A model generated the notes under the pieces. It was given only the letters and a program-made list of their open reading frames with translations, was not told where the DNA came from and did no database searches. This document shows, piece after piece, positions 9,885-18,388 of a stretch of 22,514 nt of DNA. The position numbers and the translations under genes are program-made. Within the stretch, counting starts at the first letter, position 1. The number at the start of each line of letters is the position of its first letter. This stretch comes from Nemertoderma westbladi (taxonomy: Eukaryota > Xenacoelomorpha > Nemertodermatida > Nemertodermatidae), in NCBI GenBank assembly GCA_032718475.1, contig JAUCBJ010006285.1:1-22514 (forward strand), read 5' to 3'.

Positions 9885-10535
9885 ATTGCAGCTGCATTTT
9901 TAAGAATGCTGTGCCGGCTTGTCGACAAAATTGCGCCGCCACAACTCCCTATTATCCATGACATTTGCTAGATCATCCGCATCTTCAAGGCCAGTGTTCT
10001 TTAAGATGCGTCTCAAGAAAGTCATGGACTGTCCACCATGCTTATTCACTCCAAGATTAATACAGTACAAGATTAGTACAAGATAAGTACAAGATTATGC
10101 ACTGGCTGGTCCTCACGGCGAAAGCAATGTCCTGCAAAGCGGAGGAGATTTTGTTCTAGTGTCAAGCTTGGGGGAACCAATGAGACACCTCCAATGTTAT
10201 ATAGTTTCTGGTTGGAAATGTGTGCATTGTACTTGACACAATGAACACGGCGTAGCATTCTTGTGAATGTGCCATCCAGAGATTTGGTGTCCTCAGCAGT
10301 TAGAGCCCAGCATGGACTCCCATAGAGGAGTACTGGAACTACTGCTGCTCTAAATAATCGGACCTTAAGTTTCCGATTAATTCAGGGTGACTTCCAAATC
10401 CTGGAAAGCCTATTCAAGGCTGCCCTTGCCTTTCCCTTACGTATTCGAAGGTCCTCACCTGACTTCCGGATCCATGATCCCAGGTAACAGAAGTCGTCCA
10501 CATGCTAATTGTAGGTGAATCTCACTTTGTGCAAA
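9885..10535 (-). mobile_element. Degenerate LINE fragment: C-terminal reverse transcriptase region
   Basis: Reading the minus strand from about 10535 downward gives the end of a non-LTR retrotransposon ORF2. In order it has FCYLGSWIRKSGEDLRIRKG, KARAALNRLSRIWKS, RAAVVPVLLYGSPCWALTAE, SLDGTFTRMLRRVHCVKYN, LLRFAGHCFRREDQPVHNLV, then FLRRILKNTGLEDADDLANV and ELWRRNFVDKPAQ. These are hallmarks of the region after the RT catalytic core in many LINE ORF2 proteins (YLG, a YGSxxW-like motif, RFAGHxxRxxxxP). At least two in-frame stops interrupt it (TGA at 10382-10384 and a TAG near 10511). An 11-bp tandem expansion (10053-10097) breaks the frame between HNLVL and the tail. The catalytic palm is absent, so this is a dead 5'-truncated copy. 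The clade cannot be assigned. Confidence 0.9.
10053..10097. repeat. 11-bp tandem repeat inside the LINE fragment
   Basis: The unit AAGATTAGTAC is repeated about four times with variation (AAGATTAATACAGTAC, AAGATTAGTAC, AAGATAAGTAC, AAGATTATGC). It lies inside the LINE coding remnant and disrupts its reading frame, so it expanded after the insertion decayed. Confidence 0.85.
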
Positions 10536-10789
10536 TCGAAATGGATTAGTTAAAGATGGGAGAACCCGGAACCACTTAAACCATTCCCTCAACTTTCTTC
10601 CCACCTCTGCACCCTCTTTACAAGCCGCCTTCAGACCCAAATCGTCTCGTTTGACATTTGGTAACCTTCCCCCAGTCACCACAGATCTCCAACCAGTCCA
10701 TATTACCATGTACACCAGTGGATGTGTCTCATTAGCCGCCCCAACCTTGACACCATCCCGTGCCCGTTTGGTGGCCTCATGGGGAATCA
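10536..10789. other. Unassigned sequence between the two LINE pieces
   Basis: ORFs are open on both strands (10455-10796 minus, 10651-10923 plus), probably the leftover of retrotransposon sequence. No motif was recognised that would place it in a LINE domain. Confidence 0.35.
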
Positions 10790-10900
10790 AAGCCAATATC
10801 TTTCTTGAGACGCATTTTAATGGAATTTGTTATAATGATGCTGATACTCTTGCGAAAAAAGTGTTGTTATGCGGTGCAATTTTGTCGATACGTCAAGCGC
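10790..10900 (+). mobile_element. Second, inverted scrap of the same LINE 3' end
   Basis: On the plus strand this stretch can be read FLETHFNGICYNDADTLAKK, parallel to FLRRILKNTGLEDADDLANV of the minus-strand LINE. At the DNA level CTTGAGACGCATTTTAA and GCAATTTTGTCGA here match the reverse complement of AAGATGCGTCTCAAG (near 10004) and TCGACAAAATTGC (near 9920). The two LINE ends therefore face each other. Other differences are many, so this copy is old. Confidence 0.65.
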
Positions 10901-10923
10901 TTATAACAACCTGCCAATTATAA

Positions 10924-11900
10924 ATATATTCTTCCCGTTCCCTTTTCCAATAACAGCATAATAAATACCTAATTATCAAAATAAATTTCTAATTATCACT
11001 ATTCCCTGGAGCTTGTTACCTCCCTCTAGCGGAATTCGCGAATACTTGAACCATCCTGATCTCGTTTATGCTTATCAAACGAATGTGACGTACATTTATT
11101 ATAACTAACGAAAGGACATACTAATTAATTGTTTTGTAAGTAAATTAATTTAAGTTTATTTTATTTTATTTGTAAGTAAAGTAATTGTAAGTAAAATTGT
11201 CCATGTAATAATGTACAATGTCATAAACTAATGGTAAATGTATGGTTAAGGCTTTCCTCACTAAAGTGGCTCGCCCCACGAACCAATTTAACGCGCCTCT
11301 TCAATTTAAGGTTATAGTTTAACCTACTGTTGTAATAAAGTATCTATTATAGCTAAGAGTAAAATGCTTTCAGTTTTTAATGTCATGGTAAAATAAATAG
11401 AACGTGTCCCAGAGAGTTGGGCAATTACTGTAATGGAAAAGTAAGGATATTCACCCCGGTTGATTGAGTTCAGTTCATTAAGGTTTATGATTCACATTAA
11501 CTCGTTGGTAGAAGATGGATGAATAAAGGGCGGGGCAAATTGGCCTAACGATATTCAACTCTAATGGACGCAACACGGTTACCATTTCCAGTAAATCTCT
11601 CCGTAGGGGTTAAAGTGGCGAATAACCAATCAAATAGCCGCCATGCCTGCGACGTAATATTCCGGAAAATACAATGGAATTCCACGAAACTTAATAATAC
11701 AATTATTTATAAACAGACGACCCGATACTATCAGTTTTACCTGTGGGTAAGCAACAACAACTTGGCCGAATTTCAGTTACCTAGGCCTACTGAAATTCAA
11801 GTTTTACACTTATTGGACGATTAAGCTTATGCTACTCTTCTTAGGAATTGGTTCAACAGAATGGCTTGAAATTTAGAGGGGAATTAATTTTGCATGTGTC
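10924..11900. other. Gene-free interval
   Basis: AT-rich sequence with a small array of TTTGTAAGTAAA-type words at about 11130-11190. An 86-codon frame at 11564-11824 has no family resemblance and no supporting signals. Confidence 0.45.
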
Positions 11901-11904
11901 GCTT

Positions 11905-12600
11905 TGCATGTGTTGAACCTCACATTTTTGTGTCTCTGAACCCTAAAATTAGGTGAAAATAATTTTTTGTGCTACAAAACATCGTCTGGACTGTGTAAGA
12001 ATAACCAAACAAAATATTTTTGAAATTTGCGCCAAAATGGCTCCGTAATGGCCAAAAGTGCCATTTTGTGCCAAAGGCTATTTTTCCACCAATATTGAAA
12101 TTTGCCAAAATTTGGAATATAAGTTCAGAAGAAACCTGCATCCAATTGTTCTGATCAAATTTTGCCACAAATGCTCTGGAGACTTTTTAGATCAAAAAGG
12201 CCCCAAAAAAAGGGCTTTTTTTGGCCTTTTTGATATAAAACGGCTCCAGGGCATTTCCAACCAAATTTGTTCAGAAGAAGTATGGAGAAAAGTAATCTTA
12301 ACACGTGTACCATATTTCAACTCATTTCAGTTAAAATTGGAGGAGAAATACAGTAGCCTTTTTCAGTAATGTCCACGAACAAGAAAAAAGTATTGGAAAG
12401 AAGCACTTTTTGCCACTAATTTTAATTTACCGAAATGTTTTTTATTTTTGTTTACCGAAAAGTTGTTCTCTACCGAAAAGTGTTTGCGGGAAAATTAATC
12501 ATAAAAAGTACGACTAATTGTCTTATTTTTAAAAATATTAGTGAGAAAAAGGAGATTTTTCAAATAAAATATTTATTTTTAAAAACACTGTAATGTATAT
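11905..12600. repeat. Non-coding interspersed repeat, shares segments with the hAT-like element at 20.6-22.1 kb
   Basis: CACTTTTTGCCACTAATTTTAATTTACC at 12401-12428 matches ACTTTTTGTCACTAATTTTAATTTACC near 21373 with one or two changes, and the TTAGTGAGAAAAA..GGA.TTTTCA.ATAAAA segment near 12540 resembles one near 22024. The order is the same in both places, which suggests a related element. The terminal repeats of the later element are not seen here, so this copy is truncated or from a different subfamily. The ORFs on either strand have no recognised domain. Confidence 0.6.
12191..12234. repeat. 44-nt perfect-armed hairpin
   Basis: ATCAAAAAGGCC (12191-12202) pairs with GGCCTTTTTGAT (12223-12234), and inside it A7 pairs with T7 around a small GGGC loop. 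It lies inside the interspersed repeat and has no coding role. Confidence 0.85.
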
Positions 12601-12892
12601 AAACCCATTCTACAGTAGATCATACTGACCACGTCCACAAAATTTCAACCCAATTCCGCAACTGTTGCAGGAGATAAGTGGAAAACATCCAGCCACAGAA
12701 TTCAAATTTTCTAATATTTAACAAATTCGAATTTTACTTCAAAAGTAATCTTTTGTGCTTCTAGACCTACTTGTGAAAACAATTGCATATTACTGAAATC
12801 AACCAGAAAACACTTCACTCTGCTGCATTTGACTCTTCACTTCTCTTCATTAAGTGTTTGGAAGAGTTTACTTGTGTAGTGAAAGTGTTTAC

Positions 12893-13005
12893 TTACTTTT
12901 ATTCAAACCACCCATCATCTTCCAAATACAGGTACACCTACTTAATTTACTTTTATCCTAACCACCCCTCTTCTTCCAAATACAGGTACACCTACTTAAC
13001 TTACT
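12893..13005. repeat. 54-bp tandem duplication (about 2.1 copies)
   Basis: Two units with period 54 share ACCACCC, CTTCCAAATACAGGTACACC and TACTTAA.TTACTTTT. Because 54 is divisible by three, a plus-strand frame reads an 18-residue repeat (NHPSSSKYRYTYL core), but that frame starts from TTG and has no other sign of being a gene. Confidence 0.9.
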
Positions 13006-13009
13006 TTTT

Positions 13010-13226
13010 TCTCTCAATATTAACAACGGTTTGTTCTTTCATCTTCTCATTGGTATCTGTCATGTCTTTTTTTAACGCCCTTTTCTCTTCTTTAGCCTCT
13101 GCTCTTTCTTCTCCCATTGTCTCCTAAACATAAATAATTTGTAGCAATAAGTCATGAAATGATGGGTACACAGAACATAAATGTCATAACGGCAATTAAT
13201 AGTAGTGTTGGGCTAGACACAGATTG
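13010..13226. other. Low-information interval
   Basis: Pyrimidine-rich sequence with CTTCT-type runs to about 13125, then unremarkable sequence. Nothing was assigned. Confidence 0.4.
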
Positions 13227-13282
13227 GGCTAAGCCAGGGCCTTCATAAAATAAAGTTATTTTATGAAGGCCCTGGCTAAGCC
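13227..13282. repeat. 56-nt near-perfect hairpin (fused inverted termini)
   Basis: The 26-nt arms (13227-13252 and 13257-13282) are reverse complements with one mismatch, separated by four bases. Read inward from either side they give GGCT(A/T)AGCCAGGGCC then TTCATAAAATA. The structure looks like two copies of a transposon end joined back to back. The loop is too short for a typical pre-miRNA. Confidence 0.9.
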
Positions 13283-13299
13283 TATCTACTGTGGGAGAG

Positions 13300-13739
13300 T
13301 GGGGCGAGCCACGAAGTGGAAGAGGTCACACACAGATACTACTGTACTAATCGGACGATCACACTCATTAGTCTCATAGTGATATTCTAATTGAAGCCAA
13401 CATTAGAGGGTTACCTACAATATAATACCTTATCTACTACTGTACAAGGGCAATCATAGTATGTAGACCCATATCGGGTGAATTTAAACATAAATGCACA
13501 GTTATATTTATCTTCAACCACTACAGGTATTAATATTTCTTTAAATAAGCTGAATTATTTTGATTTTTGCCCCCAATTGGATGATTTTATTCACTGAAAC
13601 ATTTAGTTATTTCACTCCGAGTACTCGGTACTCCGCACTAACCCTACAATAACATTACAGAAAGGGGCCTTCTAGAGTCGCACTGTGTTAAATAGTGGAT
13701 AAAATAAAAGCACCTGTCGTCTTCTTAGCAAAGCTTTTT
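13300..13739. other. Gene-free interval
   Basis: Nothing recognisable was seen. A short tandem GAGTACTCGGTACTCCG-type palindrome lies near 13620. Confidence 0.4.
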
Positions 13740-13976
13740 TCTACTAAATAAAATACCAAATTCTAGAACATTTTTATGTATGAATAGCTACTGTACGTAG
13801 CTATTGCATTGTTGCCCAGCTACGTATGGGATAAACAAAGTGTTGTTGATATTGTGTATTTAATAAATAGAATAAATGATCTGCATATGTAATACATGCA
13901 ACTGGGGGGGGGGGGGGGGGGGGGCAGGTACCCGCCGAATAACGACACTACATGTACTGTATATTCCAGGACATGG
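13740..13976. mobile_element. Deleted second copy of the 403-1410 foldback element
   Basis: The order of shared words is the same as in the 1-kb palindrome: TCTAGAACATTTT, TATGTATGAATAGCTAC, TTGCATTGTTGCCCAGCTAC, GGGATAAACAAA, TGTGTATTTA, CATGCAACT, then a G21 tract (13904-13924) and GAATAACGA.ACTA followed by ATATTCC.GGACATGGT. The left outer arm is missing, and the right arm has lost several hundred bases between CATGCAACT and the G-tract. Confidence 0.85.
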
Positions 13977-14359
13977 TTTATTCGGTTACAAAAACCCTAG
14001 TACAGTAAAATAAAAACAGTACCGCTATAATTTCATTCCATTTAGTTAACTACTGTAAGAAAAAACCAAGGCAACATACGTATATTCTAGAACACAATAT
14101 TATTTGTAGGCATATTGTTGCTACGTTGCTTAGTAATAGGAGTTTTAACGTGGAGGAAAACATTCAGTCTGCTGTGCATAGGGTAACATACCACCGGTAC
14201 CGCTACAGTAAAGTTCGTTGATGCTGTGTTTTAATTAAATATCAATGAATTCTAGAATTCAGGAGTCCTTGATAAATACAGTGTTTCAATAATATTGTGT
14301 AATAGTGATTGTTATTAATATTTTCATTGATAGATAGTATCTTTATTTAATCATCTATC
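13977..14359. other. Presumed upstream region of the THAP gene
   Basis: AT-rich sequence with no coding signal. A TTATTTAATCATCTATC stretch leads into the ATG. No promoter element could be fixed. Confidence 0.35.
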
Positions 14360-14986
14360 ATGGGCGTTTATTGCCGGGCGTTCGGCTGCGGCAGAAACAG
14401 TAAGAAAATGCCCAGGTTGAGTTTTTTCCGGTTCCCGAAGAACAACAACCTCTGCCGAATCTGGCTGGAGAACTGCGGCAACGAAAAGCTCCAGGAGAAA
14501 ACAGTGGAATCTTTGCACAAGAGCTGTCGCCTGTGCGCCATACATTTCGAGGACCGAGAATTCTTCGATCCGGTCCACAAGAACATGTTGAACAAGGGAG
14601 CCATTCCTACCGTGTTCGACATGAGCAAACGTGTATGGCCGATAACTAAATGGGCCGAGAACAACGGCAAAGAGAACAGCGTGGGTCTGTGGTACCACAA
14701 CCAGAACTACATAAAAGTAGACATAGGAGCGATTCGGAGTGAATTACTGGCGGAGGTTGGGCGTTCGAGGTCGTACGGTAATCGCTGGGTCTCAATGCGT
14801 CCCAGAGATCGGCTGTTATTGGCTATTTACCGGAGAAAATTGGTACAATCGAAGAGGAGATTGAAGGTTGTCGCAAATACGGTGGGAGAAGGGAAACTGA
14901 AACATTTGGAGAAATTAACTCCTGTTCAGATGGAAATAATTCAGATGAAAATAAACGCAATAGTCCGAAAGCAAAGCTCAAAATAA
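14360..14986 (+). CDS. THAP-domain zinc-finger protein (single exon, 208 aa)
   Basis: The N-terminus is a complete THAP domain, the C2CH zinc-dependent DNA-binding module derived from P-element transposase. It starts MGVYC-RAFGC (Cys5-X4-Cys10), followed by FFRFP (22-26), Trp35, CAIH (Cys59-X2-His62) and GAIPTVF (80-86), the family's A-V-P-x-x-F ending. These are all the zinc ligands and core residues, so it should fold and bind DNA in the nucleus as a transcription factor or chromatin recruiter. Residues 87-208 are basic, with helical-looking stretches (RDRLLLAIYRRKLVQSKRRL and LTPVQMEIIQMKINAIV). No transposase catalytic domain is present. The ATG is the first in frame and the domain begins at once, which supports this start. 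It has no close orthologue I can name. It converges with the coiled-coil gene on the minus strand. Confidence 0.93.
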   Translation: MGVYCRAFGCGRNSKKMPRLSFFRFPKNNNLCRIWLENCGNEKLQEKTVESLHKSCRLCAIHFEDREFFDPVHKNMLNKGAIPTVFDMSKRVWPITKWAENNGKENSVGLWYHNQNYIKVDIGAIRSELLAEVGRSRSYGNRWVSMRPRDRLLLAIYRRKLVQSKRRLKVVANTVGEGKLKHLEKLTPVQMEIIQMKINAIVRKQSSK

Positions 14987-15002
14987 TGTATAGACACTCT
15001 GT

Positions 15003-15125
15003 TTTCAGTTATACAGTATATAGGCCTACGGTAATGTAGGCCTACAGTTTAGCTGACCTACAATTTGGTATAAATGAAGCAGGAATACATGTAGGCCTAC
15101 AGTTTGTATGTACTGTATAGTTCAG
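15003..15125. repeat. Cluster of TAGGCCTA palindromes in the THAP 3' UTR
   Basis: Three copies of TAGGCCTAC occur near 15022, 15036 and 15092, alternating with CAGT/ACTG words such as TACAGTATA and TACTGTATAG. The same vocabulary reappears at 15340-15440 and in the 17.2/18.8 kb inverted repeat arms. Confidence 0.7.
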
Positions 15126-15179
15126 TAAGATGCGATAATTTTATTTTACAAAATAATTGTACTGAATGAACTCAAACTA

Positions 15180-15185
15180 ATTAAA
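15180..15185 (+). promoter_or_regulatory. Candidate poly(A) signal ATTAAA for the THAP gene
   Basis: The hexamer lies about 195 bases after the THAP stop, between it and the convergent gene. It is a common variant of the canonical signal. Support is by position only. Confidence 0.35.
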
Positions 15186-15216
15186 TATTTGTTATTTAAT
15201 ACATTTATATAAATTC

Positions 15217-15241
15217 TTTATTTTAAATTCCATATTTTATT
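15217..15241 (-). promoter_or_regulatory. Poly(A) signals for the coiled-coil gene (minus strand)
   Basis: Two minus-strand AATAAA hexamers (15236-15241 and 15217-15222) lie about 50-75 bases past the proposed stop at 15292, a normal distance for a short 3' UTR. Confidence 0.5.
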
Positions 15242-15291
15242 TAATTTGTCTCCAATCAATCCTCCAAGTTAAATTTGACTTGATTTGATAG

Positions 15292-15324
15292 TTACATGTT
15301 TTCACACGTATATACGCCTCCTGG
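15292..15324 (-). CDS. Coiled-coil protein, proposed last exon
   Basis: After an acceptor ending CTGTGTAG, ten codons (PGGVYTCENM) run to a TAA stop. The phase (0) agrees with the preceding exon, which ends on a complete codon, and AATAAA signals follow. Because the exon is short, the evidence is position and phase only. Confidence 0.45.
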   Translation of the reverse strand, partial: PGGVYTCENM

Positions 15325-15463
15325 CTACACAGATTAGAACCTATGCTATACAGTATAGGCCCACAGTTAGTTGCCGCACACATTACATTACAGTAGGCTA
15401 ATGTTCTTATAGTGCACTGTTTTGTAAACCTACAGTACACATAGACTACATTCCGTTATTTAC

Positions 15464-15554
15464 CTGCAGTTTCACCATTTCTTGCTGCAGCCCAGCAATT
15501 TTTTGATTTGTTTCACGAAGTTTATCTCGCATTTCATTTAATTGAATATGTTTT
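15464..15554 (-). CDS. Coiled-coil protein, penultimate exon
   Basis: The exon is bounded by an acceptor TTTTTCAG-like end (AG at 15555-15556) and a donor GTAAAT. Its 91 bases complete the split codon of the previous exon (GT + A) and then read an unbroken amphipathic helix: IQLNEMRDKLRETNQ, KIAGLQQEMVKLQ. Heptad-spaced hydrophobic residues continue the coiled coil of the upstream exon. The exact match of phase is strong support that both are real exons. The protein family was not recognised. Confidence 0.7.
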
Positions 15555-15915
15555 CTGAAAAATAAAACAGGAAGGATAAATGTATAATTCTATATTTTGT
15601 GCCTCACGATACTGGGACTTGACAGTGTGAAATGTGCAAAAATAATTTATGCAGTAAAACAATTCAATAAGCTTATTCACAGCTTATTCGCAGTATTTAA
15701 ATTAGGGCGATTATTTTTTCTAATTTCAAATTTAATTCAATAGTTTTGCAATTTTCTTTTATGTATTATACACTACTGTATGTATATCGATAAGTTTTCA
15801 CTGCAGGTTGTTTCTGATAAATATAGGCGAGGGAGGGGGAGGGGTGGGTGTTAATTGGTAGTTAATGGTTATCACATTAAAGTAAAGTTCAATATAATTT
15901 TAAGTATAAACTTAC

Positions 15916-16129
15916 ACAGCTTTATCTGACATGCATTCATTTAAATCAGTTATAGCACTCCTGTGCTCACCCGAAATCAGTTCCTTTTCTGGCCGCAGCA
16001 TGGCGTTGTGTTTGTCAATGACACTGATTTTCACTTCCATGTCAGCTATGTGTCGGTTAATGGCTTTTAGGCGATTTCGCAAACTGTTCAGTTGATTGGC
16101 ATTTGACTGTCGTGCGGATTGAACAGCGG
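15916..16129 (-). CDS. Coiled-coil protein, internal exon (214 nt)
   Basis: An acceptor ACTTTGCAG and a consensus donor GTAAGT (15910-15915) enclose 214 bases. The frame reads AVQSARQSNANQLNSLRNRL, KAINRHIADMEVKISVIDKH, NAMLRPEKELISGEHRSAIT, DLNECMSDKA. It has repeated hydrophobic positions with 3/4 spacing (L, I, I, M, V, I, V, I), typical of a coiled coil. It enters in phase 2 (CC) and leaves in phase 2 (GT), matching both neighbours. The function is unknown; coiled coils of this type occur in cytoskeletal, centrosomal and trafficking proteins, but nothing in the sequence selects among these. Confidence 0.7.
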
Positions 16130-16195
16130 CTGCAAAGTAATTCAATAACATAATCAAATCATGTTGAAATACTGTACAAACATCAAGTCTAATAC

Positions 16196-16247
16196 CGGCA
16201 GATCTCCTATGCATTTTATTCGCACTCCTGCCTTTGAGGTGATCCAA
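16196..16247 (-). CDS. Coiled-coil protein, possible upstream exon
   Basis: After an acceptor ending GCGCAGTCCCAG, 52 bases read LDHLKGRSANKMHRRSA and end with one base of a split codon before GTATTA. That phase fits the next exon (G + CC = Ala) across a 66-nt intron. The donor is weak, and the frame is also open through the intron, so the boundary could be wrong. Exons further 5' were not found. Confidence 0.35.
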
Positions 16248-16512
16248 CTGGGACTGCGCACACTCTTAAAATGGGAAAGTCAAAATCGTTTAAAAGGTAA
16301 ATCTAAAAAAGACCACAATCTTAAAATTCCGATGAGGGAGAACACTAGTCAAACGCCAAAGGTGATCGGATGGAGAAGTTGTAACATGGTGTTAAATACA
16401 ATAGTACACGTATCTCGGAGTAACATTTCAACTTTCGACGCAATAAAATTTCATTCATCATCTTCTCCCTCCAGGAGAAATCGACGTAAACAGCCGAATA
16501 CTCCCAAAAATA

Positions 16513-16561
16513 TAACTGTAATCTGTTCTATTGATTTTCGTTTATTGTTTTGGTTAGAATA
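16513..16561 (+). repeat. Dispersed repeat, copy 2
   Basis: This is the counterpart of 3160-3208, with few differences over about 49 bases, and is followed within 15 bases by a C-tract. Confidence 0.75.
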
Positions 16562-16573
16562 TTTGCGTCAAGT

Positions 16574-16603
16574 CCCCCCACCACCACCCCCCCCCCCCCC
16601 CCC
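16574..16603. repeat. C-rich simple repeat (CCACCACC then C17)
   Basis: A CCA-interrupted cytosine run ends in an uninterrupted C17 (16587-16603). Confidence 0.95.
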
Positions 16604-17217
16604 ACCCCATCCCCGAACCTGACTCGGGTTTTAGGCTACGTACATTGACACATTATCGCAGTTAGGCCCTACAGTTAGTTATTGTTACAGAAGTAATTAT
16701 TATTGTTAGTGTTAGTTGTTTGCCACTGTTTTGCCGTAGTTGGTAGTGTACAGTTCAGCAGTTCGGCGAAGGCGTCTCGTCTGTCTCATAGACAGGAGTT
16801 ACCTGAACTGTAATAACATCAGAACACACTTCCATTCTGCAGCTGTGAACTGTTGCAGCTGCATAGTATTGCGGTAGCCTACAACACAACAGTATAGAAT
16901 ATACCTGATTACCTGTATACTTGACCGCTAGTCTATAACCGTATGTCTGTATGTCCGTTACTGTCTTACAGTATTACTGGGGTAATTACAGACCCTGGGG
17001 TGTTGGCGCAGTTCGGTAGGGTGGGGTAAATACAGTAGTATGCTCCATACACCATAGAGACTGTTTCTGTGTTGGGGGCGGGCAAAGGATTTCATTTTAA
17101 ATTTCCCTCTTACATTGGTTGCCTAGTAACGTCGGCTGGTGGTGGGTATTGTTTAACATTAACGTTTTATTATCTATGTGAATAAATGAGACTTAAAGAG
17201 TTAAAAAAAAAAAAAAA

Positions 17218-17326
17218 TTACTGGGGTATATATTTTGCGTAGAGGTATAGCCTATATAGAGGCTACATGAAGGTAGGAGTAGCCTACATGTAGATGCACG
17301 TGTAGGGTGAATGTAGGTAGGTGTAG
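17218..17326 (+). repeat. Inverted repeat, left arm (109 bp)
   Basis: Nearly the exact reverse complement of 18763-18869. Shared words include TTTTGCGTAGAGGTATAGCC, GTAGCCTACATGTAGATGCA and GTGTAGGGTGAATGTAGG. A poly-A run precedes it. No target-site duplication flanks the pair. Confidence 0.92.
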
Positions 17327-18388
17327 TCCCATAGATATTAATGTAATTTATGTGTCAACTTGCAGTAATGTGATACACGGTCGTCAATCAGGATGTATGG
17401 CAATAATCTCTGATCTCCACGGTACAATACGGTACATCAACCTGCAGACCTGTCTGCTGTCAGACAACAGGTTTTACTGCATACTGCAGTACTGTATAAA
17501 TATCAAATATCGCGTTCTGATTATACTAAAGTCCCTTACTCGTCATAAATATTAGGCCCTAATAAATTTGAGTATGCTAACGCCACGAAAGGCATCGTTC
17601 CATTAGATTAACTCGTTCTGATTTATATGTTTATTGAGTAACCTAAACAAACAGCCATCATCGCGGGGACTATAGTCTACCAGAAACCCTGACCCCCCTC
17701 TGCCCCTCTTTATCTGTTTATCAACCATACATCCATGGGACTTGAACAGTACTTCATCATTGAAATGTTTTGGACGTTTTGTTTTGAAAGTAAAAATAGA
17801 GAAGTCTGGAAGTTTTGTTTGTTTTAATTTTTCAGGCAGTCACATTCCACCAACCAGCAACGGTCCCATCCCTTCCCACTATCACGCGGACCACCACACT
17901 GTTTCATTATAAAGTATTCCCATCTCGATGATGGGAAATAATCAGTAATCCGATGGGGTTCAAATCCCATCTCGAAGTAACAGCAAAACAATAACACGAA
18001 AGTCAATAGCTTTACAGTTATATTTGATTGCATTGAAAGTTAATAGAAAGAAGAAGTTAAATTGCATATCCATTAAAATATCATGAAATTGATACGGCAG
18101 TTTATAGTAGATTAGAACGGCCACAGCAAGATTTATAAAATGGAAAATAAGTAAAATCAGCACACAATATTATCAATATAGACATTGAAGACAATTTAAT
18201 AAACAAATATTATAAAAAAATATCTACTAACAATCAATACATGATATATATAATATATATACATCAGCGAACTACCATCGCCACTCTGGTTCAATCAGTC
18301 AGTCCGGTATCATTGTTAGCGTTTTGTTGAATCACCCACTCATCCTCAGACCCTCATGGACACCGACGACGAGCTCTAACCCTAACCG
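17327..18388. other. Interior of the 17.2-18.9 kb inverted repeat, no gene recognised
   Basis: About 1.06 kb of mostly AT-rich sequence. A perfect stem with a TTCAAAT loop (GATGGGGTTCAAATCCCATC near 17952) resembles a tRNA T-arm, but no acceptor stem or A box accompanies it. The short ORFs lack any family resemblance. Confidence 0.45.

Larger units (their letters stand above)
16255..17217. other. Interval without an assigned gene; C-tract and dispersed repeat inside
   Basis: The remaining 5' part of the coiled-coil gene may lie here or further right on the minus strand, but no convincing exon was found. The 153-codon plus-strand frame at 16161-16622 runs across the antisense of a likely exon and ends in poly-proline from a C-tract, so it is treated as spurious. 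An A15-type run ends the interval (17203-17217). Confidence 0.4.

Noticed and set aside
12783-13127. 114-codon ORF with an 18-residue repeat
   Set aside because: The start is TTG, and the repeat is a simple 54-bp DNA duplication. There is no domain or supporting signal.
13227-13282. microRNA precursor
   Set aside because: The loop is only four bases and the stem is nearly perfect, unlike animal pre-miRNAs. A fused transposon end is a simpler explanation.
16161-16622. 153-codon plus-strand ORF ending in poly-proline
   Set aside because: It is antisense to a possible coiled-coil exon at its left end, runs into a C-tract at its right end, and has no recognisable domain.
17952-17971. tRNA T-arm-like stem with TTCAAAT loop
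   Set aside because: No A box, anticodon arm or acceptor stem lies at the right distance on either strand.
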